A model generated the notes under the pieces. The model saw only the letters and a program-made list of their open reading frames with translations, was not told the origin of the DNA and ran no database searches. A stretch of DNA of 64,000 nt, from positions 471,870,008-471,934,007 of the forward strand of contig NC_081405.1 in NCBI RefSeq assembly GCF_030272615.1, written 5' to 3'. Shown here one piece after another: positions 13,401 to 25,400 of this stretch. Within the stretch, counting starts at the first letter, position 1, and each line of letters opens with the position of its first letter. The position numbers and the translations under genes were made by a program. This DNA comes from Cryptomeria japonica (Eukaryota; Streptophyta; Pinopsida; Cupressales; Cupressaceae).

Positions 13401-16400
13401 ATTCGAAATCAATCCTGGCCATTGAATTGTAATTGAAGAGCCTATCAATTGAGCTCGCCCCTCATTTGTAAAACATGGGAGCATGTTGCAAAACATGTTG
13501 AGATAAGCAAATTGTTGTTTACTACTGCCAAAATAATAAGTAATGCATTGTTTAAATTGATGGTGATTACTTCTCTTATTTTGGACTTTGCATGGTTCTT
13601 ATCCCTCATCATAGTTTAGATTTTATTTCATATATTTTAGGCGAATGCAAGATCTAATAAGTATTGATTTATGGTGAATCTTCTGCTCATACTTTTGATG
13701 AACAAATGATTTTTGTTCATTGTGTAAAGTTAGTCTAAGCTTACTTTGTGGATGCTTAACTTCTGTTTGGCTGAATATTGTTCGATTTGATGGTAGTTAT
13801 TCATGATGTGAAAATCATTAGCACACCCCTTGAAGATTGCACCCACTTGTGTAGTCCTAGCGTGGCGAAGCAAAGCGTGATTATTGGTTTCACCTAGTCA
13901 ATACCGTCTCTTAAATTCTTAGGAATAGATTAGAACTTCTAAACCCTTATCTCCTTTTTCAGTTTTCTTGAAGTCCATGATCCAAGACCCAAATGGTAGA
14001 GCTTCATTGTCTAGACCTTCATTGCGAATTGAACAAGCCAAGCGTAAGTCCCTTTGTGTACTACTAGCATATCACAACGCTCATTGAGCTTATCCACACG
14101 TCAAGACCTGACAAAAGAAGCCCTGGAATCTCCATACGATCTTCTCGCAATCTTAGTATACGTGATGATTTTGTTCAAGAGAGGATAGATTGTCTTTGGA
14201 CATTTTATTCTATTTTGGGTGGGTAACAAAACACACACCAACATGACCTTTGGCCGAAGGGAGCACAGGGACGAGTCCAAGCCTAGAAGTACCTGGATTG
14301 CTGGGGATGCTGGAGGTGGACATGTAGAGGATGCGTGCGCGGTCGAGTGCAAGGAAAGCACCGGGATGTAACGGTCGGAACAATCCACCCAGGTCTGGCA
14401 CACAAGGGAGTAAGTATACGAGAAACCAATTTGCATGAAGTTGCCCCTCATCAAGGAATTGAGAATAGGGGGGCTTGAGCCGAAGACTCTAGGGAGGAGA
14501 GAGTATGGAGATGAAGGCGGCGATCAAGGTGTAGAAGACGCAGAAGGTGGACGCGTAGAGAGCTTGTGCGTGGCTAAGAGTGCAAGAGAGGCATAGGAAC
14601 ACGAGCGAGAGTGAGACGGTGCAATCTGGTTGAATACACACTGTACCTTCCGAGTGAAAACAATGAGGAACACTCAGGAGAAGCAGAAACTCCCTAAATT
14701 TACAGGGGATTGATCGAAGGATCTCATATGGCATTGCAAGACCTTCATAACAAATGGGAGTCTGCAAATGGTCAAGACGACTAGGATTATTGGTTGAAGG
14801 CATTCCCTGCCACCCTACTGGGAATTGCTATTGATCGGTAGACAGACCTTAAGGCTAAGCACAAGGCGGGATGGACTTAACTAAAGAAGGCATTTCAAGA
14901 AGAATTTAAATTGTTGAGAGATGACAATGAGATTGTTGCAAAAATCTAGAACACTAGGCAAGGGAAGAACGAGAACGTGCAAGCATACAATCGTAGGCTC
15001 AAAGAATTGCTGAATAGGATGGAGAACCAACCAGTTGATGGGTTGAAGAAGAGGTGGTTTATGAGGGATTGATCCCTTCGCTGCGCACGAAGATGAAAGT
15101 AGTGCCTCCGTCCTTGTACGTCGATGCTTACAATTGAGCGATGGACAAAGTGAAACCAAAACATCCTCGTGAGGGAAGAGGAATATTGACGATGATGAGG
15201 GCATCAAAGGTAGTAGTGATGAAGAATCCAAAACCGTAGAGGCCCTTCAATGGGATATTTTGAGAATGATGAAAGAATTGAAGGCCGAGAAAGGAACCAA
15301 TAAAGAATGTAATGAATTATGGTGGACTGAGTGGAAAATTGAGGGGCACACAAAAGGTAATTGTCCTAAAAAGATGTTTTGTGAGATTTGCCAGTTGATG
15401 GGTCATTCAATAAATTACTTTTCACACAGGTAGAGTTTAGCCCATCGAAATCACAAAATGTATCGCTAGGTGGTTATGGAAATCAACAAGGGCAAAATCA
15501 AATACCGTACGACTCTACAGGATGTCCTATCATACAGTGTCAACAATGTAGTGAATGGGGACACTTTGCTATAGACTGCTAGAATAAGAAAGACAACATA
15601 CAATTATTGTGCAAATGGTGTGGACAGGGGAATCATGAAGACATTGACTGCCCAAAGCAAAAGGGTATTAATATGTTGGACGTGGTAGAACAAGATGGGG
15701 CAGTTCTTGCAATCATGAGAGCACAAATGAAGAAGGTGGTGTACTCGGACCTTTGTACGGAGGAGGAAGGACTCCGAGAAGCTAGAGTAGAAGTCGAACA
15801 AGTGTTGGCGAAGGAACGAATAACTTCCAATGGAACTGCAAGAATGTCATTGTGGGATTCAGAGAAGAACATAGTTAGGTAGGTGCTATAGACAACCATA
15901 CTTATCAAGACGACAAACCACCTTCAAACTATGGCGCAACTGAGAGTGGCAATTACCAACACGGTCAATGATGACACAGTTAGGTAAAGACAATGTAAAC
16001 CGCAAGAGGAATTGACAAAGCAACCACCATGTGAAGGGAACGAGGCCAATGATCCAATGTTGTTGATGGTGAGCATCAGGATGAAGTCGGTGGTCGTCGA
16101 GATAGAAATAACGGGGAAGAAGTTGACAAACACCATTGTGGATGGAGGCTGAGGAGTAAATGTACTACCATAAGATACTTGAAAATGGCTTGGCAGACTA
16201 ACAGTTTGGCCGCCGACCTTACACTTGGTAGGTGCTGACCAACACAACATCAAGCTGTTGGGAACATTGATGGCACAAACAGTAACGATTGGGACACAAC
16301 AAATTTTCTTGGACTTCGTAGTCATCTCACTACAGAAGAAGGCGTATGATGCACTCCTTGGGAGAGGATGGTTGATTACTGCCAAGGCGAATAATAATTG

Positions 16401-19400
16401 GACACGTAACACACTCTCCATCGAGAGTGATTGTAGGAAGTACGTCATTGACCTGAGGAACTAGGTGGTGAGTGAAGAATTGGCATCCTCCGACTTAGAG
16501 TCCGAGGGTGGAGATTTTGGGATTGAGGAAGGAAGGAAAGGCATGGAACCAAACGATGAAGGGGTGATCGAACTGGAAGATTGCTCTAAATATGAGACGA
16601 GTTCCCTGAATGGACTATTTCACTGGTAGATGGAGGACTACAAAGTCTTCCACCTTGACTGCAACATGCTATAGATTGGTGAAATTGAGGAAGTGCAAAG
16701 TCCATACTTAGGCGAAGTCCGAACATTATGTATGGGGTCAAGCTCGAGGGAATTGTATGGGGTTAGGCCATATGAGAAGGTGGAGAGAAGTTGGAGGAGG
16801 TTGTATGTGAGTGGAGGTGAGCCGTATGGACAAAGGAATGGAAGACCGTATGTGGGCAGCATCAAAATGTCCTACTAGGGGAAATCGTACAAGTTGAAGT
16901 TGTATGCCATAGATGTCCGTAGGGTAACTTGTAGTTCATATGCACGTGACAAGCTGTCCAAAGAGAGAAATTGGCTGCTTGGAGAATGGTTCTACGAGGT
17001 GGGTGAGAAATCGCATTGGAAGGAAGTGTCAAGACCGTACGGACAAGAAGTGTCAAGACCATACGAGAAGGAAGAGTCAAGATCGTACGAGAAAGAAATG
17101 TCAAGATCGTACAAGAAGGAACTGTCAAGAATGGACGAGAAAGAATTGTCAAGCCTGTATGGGAAGGAACTGTCAAGACCATACGAGAAAGAAGTGTCAA
17201 GGCTATACATGGGAAGTATGTCGTACAGGAAGACAAGAATGTGGAGGAACTTGCACGGGTTGAGTAGGTGGCCATACGTGAGCAAGGCAGCCGTACATTT
17301 GAGTCTGTACGAACTCAAGAGCAAAAGGTTGAACATCCTACAAACACAGTACGAAGAACAGATGAAGCATGGAAGGTCGTACATCCCACAAACATTGTAT
17401 TGGCAGACAAGTGGAGCTGTATGAGGACTAGGTATGTTGAAGAAGAGTGTTGTAGTATTGGATGCCATACAGGGGAAGAAAAACAAAGAAATCAGTACGG
17501 GTGGCAAGAATGAGTGAAGGGAGAGATGCCGTATGGAGAAGGGAGACATCTGTGCGAGGCACATACTCAGCTGTACGGATATTGTGTGACAAGAGAAGAG
17601 GCAGATACGGGCAAGCAACATGTGAAGGAAGTTTGCATAAGGGACTGCGTGGCAATTTGTACGGTCGGGGAGTTCTTACGTGAGACAAGGGGAAGGCAAG
17701 AAAAATAGAGCAACTTCTAGTACGACCATCAATTTTGAAGTGGAGAGTACGACTTGATCAGAATTTTGACATCATACGTTGGTTAAACATTGCAAAATCT
17801 ATAATTCTGTTGACGTTTGACGTGTATTTTGTACACGATCATACACAGAATAAAATACCCAAAGGCATCTTATCCTCTCTTGAATAAAGTCTCTAACTGC
17901 TGAAGATTCGCATGAAGGATCAGTTAGGATGACTCCAATGTTCTTTTGGTAGGGTCTCTACGTGTGGATAAGCTCTTCGTGGTGTGATGTGATTTGCTGG
18001 AATCACAAGGAGACTTACATCTGATGATTGAACTTCCGATCTGCTTTGCTGGAACACAGGCTCTTACTGGCTTAGATTTGAAAAAATGGAAAAAAGGATG
18101 AGGGCGAAGAGAAGATCTAATCCTAATACTAAGAATGTAGGAGCAATGATTTGATTTTTGATGAAACTCTAACTAGGTCTTGTTTTGACATCAATGGACC
18201 ATCTCCACAAGGCTAGTGCGATCTTCTAAGGGAAGCTTTATGATGTTCAAATCATCACCGCAGGCATAGACACCATCAAGTTGATGCATATCAATGAAGA
18301 AGCGACAAATTGAAATTGAGCTTAAGCTGAACGATTCCAGTTGACTACACAAGGCAAGTCTGCAATCAACAAACTGCTAGTAGTATGGATATACGAATTC
18401 CACCATTAATCAATCGCATTTCCTCCATTCATCTAATCATCTACCATCTAGGATTGAAGACTCAACAAGAAACCATGCAAATTGCAAGAAACGACATGCT
18501 TCACCATTAGTTCAATGAAAATGGAGTTTGTTTACAATCAATGGCAACAATTTCTTGCCTTGTCCTCCTATTCTACTCTAATTGCTATTCTATCAACTTC
18601 TAACTACTCTCTATCTACTAACTCTCTAGCTATTGCTAATTAGCCTTTACAAATGAAATGCCTGGGCTTATATAGTGCCCACAATACAATTTGATGGCTT
18701 AGATCAATTCAAGATCAATGGCCAAGATTCAACAATGAAAACCCTAATTAGGGTTTGTTACAACCATTACATAACATTTAATGCTTGACCAATGATAAAA
18801 TTGTATTGCTTGGACACATGTCCCCTCTAGAAAAATCGACCAATGGATAGCCGGGGTAGGTACATCGGAGTTTGTGCCACCTTCCATGAGTTAAGTACAT
18901 TGAATCTGGACATGCTGAGGTGGACCACACTGACTGGAGGAGTGATGACTAGGATGCCACCTCATCTGACACTTGTAGCTTGCTAGATATTCAATTTGAT
19001 GTCGTTGAGAGGCTATCTTTAATTAACTCTTGTTCTAACTCCTTGTGTCCTTGATGTGCAAGATGATGATGTACCTCGCCTTGGAACACTGGATTGGAAG
19101 AGGTCGCCCTTGTCCTTGCTTGATCGTCCCGGCGGAGACCGTCCTTGATCTGGCTTGATTTTCCTTGAGAGTCGCCATCTTGGTACCTACACAACATTTC
19201 AAAATTAGTAATATGATTTTGCAATATATAACATAGATTAGATATTAAATTTAGGAAACTTCATGATAAGTCCTTGAGTTATCATTTCCTAAAAAACGAT
19301 TGAGCTATTACAATTCAAAATTCAAAATTCAAAATTTAAGCTATGACGATCAAAATTCGAAATCAAAACAATAAATCCATATTGCCATACCTCTCTTGAG

Positions 19401-22400
19401 AGCTAACTCTAGAATGCAAAATGAAGAAAATTCGCCTAGGCAAAATTGATATTAGATGGCTTCAATGTGATCTCTTGTTCAAATTAGGAACTTCGCCACC
19501 TTTGATATGTCCTTGACGTGATCTTCAATGTCCTTGGCAAGTTCGCTCAAGTGGAAACTAAGTTCGCACTCCTTTGATGATGCTTGCACCTTCCCATTGA
19601 AATTCGCTCCTCCTCTTGAATGATAATTTCGCACTTCCTTTGTATACTTCAAATCGCATATGAAAGAGGATGCTTGAATAATGATTTAAAAATGAAATAA
19701 ACACCTCCTTTTATAAGCGCTCACCTCTCACAATTACCTCTAGGCCGACTTTTATAAAATAAGACAATTTAAATGATTTTTAAATAGAAATAAAAGGCCG
19801 ACCTCCATAAACCAAGCGCTTCATTTAATTTTTTAATTGATTAATAATTAATTATTAAATGCCTTTATTATTTAAATTGTCAAATTCGATTTTTACAAAG
19901 GCAAAAATAATTAATAAATATCAAACGCAATATTTAAATGCCATTTTTAATTAAATTTTCAAATTATCGAATTTTCTAGCATTTAAATAAATTCAAAATG
20001 TTTGTTTAGCGCAAAAATTGGAAAAGTGGGAAGATTCAAACCTCATCGCCCTGGTCCCTGACTGAGGGACAGGAGCGATCTACCATTTTAGTCTCGATCC
20101 TTGTACTTTTGACGTTCAAAATCTTCATTCCTACGTTGAAATTGCCATTTTTGCTAGGGATTTCGAGCTTGATTGACTTGTTTTTGCAAACGAATGCCCT
20201 TTAGATGTGATATCGCCATGGTCCCTTGGAGAGGGACAGGAGCGATCTTCATGCTTTCTCCTTGATTTTGCATCTTCGGTCTCCAATCTTCATCATAAGG
20301 CGAATAATGACATCATTTCTCCACTCCACGCTTGTTTCATTTGACTTCTACGAGGCATATTTGATGTTTAGAGGATCATCGCCCTGGTCCCTTGGAGAGG
20401 GACAGGAGCGAACTTGAAGCCCTAGTCAAAATGCGTCATCTTTCAACCTTGGTTCCTCGTTCATTGCCTCTTAAATAATGTCCTTGATCTTGTGTATCCT
20501 TGCAAAACATTGACTTAACGTGATTTTTGCATGAATTGGCCAATATATTCAATATCGCTCTGGTCCCTTCCTGAGGGACAGGAGCGAATTTCAACATTTT
20601 GAGCTTGTCCTTGTTTCGGCCAACTTGCAATTACTTTCATCGTGCAAAATAAAGTCCCTTGATCCTTCTTAGTCGCTTGATGCGTGATAAACTTTCAAAA
20701 TTTATGCCTTTATGCAAATTTCGCTCTAGTCCCTTCCTGAGGGACAGGAGCGAACTGGGATATTTTAGTGCAAATCTTTCAATGTTGGCGACCTTTGATG
20801 CTTTGTGCTTGATTGGAACACTTCGAAACGTCCTTGCCACCTTGTTCTCCGTCTTAGAGTATCTTGAATTTGAAGAAGAGGCAATATTATCATTATATCG
20901 CCCTGGTCCCTTGGAGAGGGACAGGAGCGATCTTGGTCCTGTAGGCATCATTTCAATTTATCACCTTCAAAACTTATCTTCAACGGATTCGTAATGTACC
21001 TTTTCACTCATCCATGCCTTGGAAATCTTTCAAACTTGGCAAAAAAATTTGTCTAAGACAAAAATCGCTCTGGTCCCTGCCTGAGGGACAGGAGCGAATT
21101 TGACCTTCTAGGCAAAACTTCATCATTTCATTGTTTTTGATCAAGTCTGGATGCTCTATCATGCTCATTTCGTCCTTCACCATGCTTTTGATGTCTCAAT
21201 TCGTCCAAACACGGTCAGGAATGGCTCAAATAAGTATTATCGCCCTGGTCCCTTGGTGAGGGAGAGGATCGAAATTCGCTCTGGATCCTCAGTGAAGGAC
21301 AGGAGCGAAATTTGACTTTTCGAACTCTCTATTAGGATAACTTTTATGGAATATAACATTTAAGTATAAGTGACTTATACTTTAAGTTATATTCCATATA
21401 TACTTTCAGGATGTTTGAGAGTGGTTTCAGACCTCCAGGAGTTATATTGCAAAATCTAGTTTTTTGAGGTTTTTTAGTTTCTAGACTTAGTCAAATTTCA
21501 GGATCAGGACATTCCAGACTTAGCCAAAATTCAGGATCAGGACCTCACTCAAGCCGGACTTGCTACCCTATTGACCTCCTGGGCGACACTCAAAATGCAA
21601 AGGCTAACTAACAAAACCCTAAAAGACCCAAAAACAAACCCTAAAAAGCAAAAAAACAAGGGTCCCCATTTGCAATGGGGCGATGTGTGAAAACGTCACA
21701 ACAGGTATGTTGAAGAAGAGTGTTGTAGTATTGGATGCCATACAGGGGAAGAAAAACAAAGAAATCAGTACGGGTGGCAAGAATGAGTGAAGGGAGAGAT
21801 GCCGTATGGAGAAGGGAGACATCTGTGCGAGGCACATACTCAGCTGGACGGATATTGTGTGACAAGAGAAGAGGCAGATACGGGCAAGCAACATGTGAAG
21901 GAAGTTTGCATAAGGGACAGCGTGGCAATTTGTACGGTCGGGGAGTTCTTACGTGAGACAAGGGGAAGGCAAGAAAAATAGAGCAACTTCTAGTACGACC
22001 ATCAATTTTGAAGTGGAGAGTATGACTTGATCAGAATTTTGACATCATACGTTGGTTAAACATTGCAAAATCTATAATTTTATGGCTTCATCAACAATGT
22101 TTATTGCTTCTCAAAAAATCATAAAATTGATGTGCGCCATGGAGTTCCATGTGGTTTTGAAGGTCTTAATTTGTGCTTGGTGACAAGGGTGTTGCCCCTT
22201 GACCCTATACTTGTTGTGTGGAAGACGACTTTTTTCTTGTTTGGGGGGGGGGATGATGTAGTCGACATAAAATGCCTATTGTTATGTTCGATAATATTTG
22301 TTATCTGGCAATGTATTAATTGTTTGTATAAGGAAGAGAGTATGGTATAGTCGGATCAATTGTAATCCTTGGCCGACCACCTCTGGTCTTCTGCTTTGTA

Positions 22401-25400
22401 ATAATTGCATGTGTGAATAAAGATATATTTTACTCCAGTATCTGGTAGTAAAATGTAATGGTGGGAAAATGGTGAATGATAAATCAAGAAGGAAACTACT
22501 TAGGTTAGCACAATTTTTTTGATTTTACTCATGTAGTGTCGTAAATTGTACACCCTTGCTAGGGTGGTACAATTTCACACTTAGGTTAGCACTCGTCTTA
22601 GTGTGTCTTGCATCTTGCATTTCTAATTTCCCTTTAAGCATTTAATTAATTAATTTAATTAAATCTAAAGTTCTGTTTCATCACTTCATACATCATAAAA
22701 TTGGCCCTTTACCCTAAGTGTGCCCCTTTTTATTTTATTCCTCCAATAAATTATTTAATCATAAACCCTAATTATGTCCTATTTCAACCTTTAAGTCCCG
22801 ATTCGCATATCAAAACACCTCGAAATTAGCTGTAACTTTGGGATTCGCTCTAATATCATCATATCTAACGACCTTGAAAATTTGGTGAAAAGTTGGTCGG
22901 ACCGTGGCAGGAATGCACATGGTCCTTGGCTTTTTTCCCGAAATTTCGGGAGCACAATTGTATGATATTATAATGCTTAACCCCAAAATATTGGCGCGAA
23001 ATTCAATTCCTAGGTCGGCCTAGAGGCGGAATTAAGTCGAAATTAAGATCTAGGGTTTCATACATAAGAGCTTTCTTTCTTGATTTGAAGGCAACTAAGA
23101 ACTAAGATCTATTTATCTAAGAATCTAAGAGCATGTTTTTGGAGCATAAGGAGCCTTCTATGTAGTGAAAGAGAAGCCTATGTGGAGTCTTCAACAACAT
23201 TCAACAACATTCATCAAGCATTTGTCAAGCATTCATCATCAATTAGGAGCCTTGAAGACATTGAAGAGTAATAGGAGATCTAGTGGCAATATCTGTCCCT
23301 TGGGGATTGGTATGATTTCATGTTATTTTCATGTCTTTGTATGAGCTTCTTTACATCAATTTGCACATCTACATTCATGCTTTAGATCATTTAGTGTATT
23401 TGGTTTGAAGCATTCACATTTACATTCACATTTACATTCACATATACATTTAGGGTTTACTCTCATGCGTAGGGTAGCTCTAGTTTCTTATCATTTAGGA
23501 TCTTGCATACACACAAGGTTCTAGCACACACATTTTCAGTACATTATTGGCTATTTGTGGAGGTGGAAATCACCAACACAGGGGTTTGACTGAGGCAAAA
23601 CCCCATATAGCCACCCAAACCTTCCCTTTTCAATTGCAAGTACAGAAACAAGCATCCGAAGGCAATTTCAGATTTGGAAAAGGCATCAGAACCATTCAGA
23701 AGTCTCAGAAGTGCAGAAATCTGTCAAGGACAAGGGCGTGGCGCCTTGGTCCTGCCCAAGATAGGGGCGTGGTGCCCTGGTCCTGCCCAGGACAGGGGCG
23801 TGGCGCCCTAGTCCCTTCATTTTGCAGTCAAATTTGACAGGTTGCAGACTTAGGACCTCCAGTTTGCAGTGTCTCAGTTGCAGCCTCCTGTTTGCAGAAA
23901 CAGGACAGTGGCATGGCACCCTGGTCCAGGTCAATTTTGTTTAATTTGCAGCATCAGGTACACATCCAAAATCCTCCCCCTTTCATGCTTTCAGTATCTC
24001 AGTTTCAGATCTGCAAGTTTGTGCAATTTTGAGTTCATTTATGCTTCATTCTTTATCTCCTAATCTAGTTGATCATTCAAACGTTAGTTTTTCTCATCAT
24101 TTGCAACAAGAGGAATAGAAACCCTAAGAGATAATCCTTGGCTCTCTCTTTCCCACAAGAAGTAGCCAAAGTGAGCTATCTCCCTAGGCTCTGTCGTATT
24201 CCCAATGTGTTGGCAAAAGTGGGATTAGGCCCTAGTCACCCGATCTCGCTTTTCTCGCCACCACAGTTGTCTACCACCAAGGAAGGGAGTATGGTATAGT
24301 CGGATCAATTGTAATCCTTGGCCGACCACCTTTGGTCTTCTGCTTTGTAATAATTGCATGTGCGAATAAAGATATATTTTACTCCTGTATCTGGTATGCA
24401 TTGTTTATTGTTATTTGTAATATTACTCCCTTATTTAATTATCAAATATAGCAGTAAACAACCATGAATGAGGGTTTCCATCCCTGTAAAAAAAACTTTT
24501 AGCTCTTTGATGATCGTTGAGTGTGACCACACTTTGAAGCAAAGGGTTTCCGTCCTTGGCTCCAATACACCATTGGGGTTTTCATCCCATAGGCAAGGGT
24601 TTGACTCTTTGGCACAAAAATCTGCCCAGAGAAGTAAACAAACATCCCAATCCTGTATATCCCCATAATGAGACCCCCATCCTCCTTTTATAACCTGCCT
24701 TGGGAAACTTTTGGAAAGTTATTAATTAAAAGCACTTTATAAAATATTTAACCTTATGTCTCCGGAAAGTGACTTTATTTAAATATTAAATATCTCAACC
24801 TTAGTCACTTAAAAATAATTAATTAAAGTTGTCATTAAATATACTTTTGTCCGACAACTTGAAAATTAATAATTTTCTATCGTAAATGGGGACATTACAC
24901 CAATTAAGGGGGCTGAGATCAGAGGATGGAATAACATTGATGATCCTGCAGGGAGTTTAGAATCCTTGGGTAATGATGAGATCTCAGCAGGGAGATTGAA
25001 CCCTGATGATGTTAGCATCCCCACTGCCAAAATGTCCCAAACTTTAACGTGGGGAAAAAGCTATTCCCACTGGGAATGGCTGGATAAAAATTACTAAGGA
25101 TAAAAGGAAAAAGAGGAGCAAGGAAGTGGCAGAACCCTGCTCAAAGAGGAAGGAGATTGAGGACAAGCTTCCTAAATGCTTTGACAAGTTTAGGAATGCT
25201 ATGGACACCTCCCATTGATATCTTCTAATGATCTTTAATTGCTTCTAATGATCTTTAATTGCTCTTCTTGGAATGTAAGGGGGCTAGAAACCCTTAAGAG
25301 GAAATATATTGTTAGGATATATTCAAACATGGATATACACAAAGATGGTGTCCCGCTTTGAGAAATTAAGGCTGTTAATTTTACTCTTGAAACTAGCCTG

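Larger units (their letters stand above)
17808..21703 (-). mobile_element. 3.9-kb minus-strand LTR (solo or truncated) between 376-bp repeats
   Basis: On the minus strand it starts TGTTGTGACG at 21703 and ends ...CGTCAACA at 17808, proper TG...CA termini matching other LTRs in this window. In order it contains the GGGGACCC start block, a palindrome at 21398-21345, the 33-bp hairpin array at 21308-20046, an AT-rich stretch, a TATA box at 18675-18664, TTCATTTGTAAAGG, CCCTAATTAGGGTTTT (18749-18734), and a TTCAAGAGAGGATAAGA...TTTATTCTGTG end. No primer-binding site or coding region follows on the left, so it is not a complete element. Flanks are not a 5-bp duplication but 376-bp direct repeats. 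A join of two LTR pieces cannot be excluded. Confidence 0.6.

Noticed and set aside
15604-15908. Minus-strand frames opposite the plus-strand zinc-knuckle region
   Set aside because: The plus strand carries the CCHC motifs co-linear with the other gag copy; the minus frames are shadows.
20046-21308. CRISPR-like array (short palindromic repeats at regular spacing)
   Set aside because: The spacing of about 170 bp is far longer than CRISPR spacers, no cas genes exist, and the context is a plant LTR.
21619-21981. Overlapping open frames in both copies of the 376-bp repeat, suggesting a small gene family
   Set aside because: The frames lie on both strands, overlap each other, and fall in a non-coding GTAC spacer of a retroelement.
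22243-22252. Run of ten G as a possible polypurine tract
   Set aside because: It lies just upstream of a TGTAGTCGAC terminus, but no internal retroelement region is to its left, so the assignment cannot be supported.
24900-24904. CCAAT as the target duplication of the minus-strand LTR at 24899
   Set aside because: No CCAAT followed by a TG terminus was found at a fitting left boundary.
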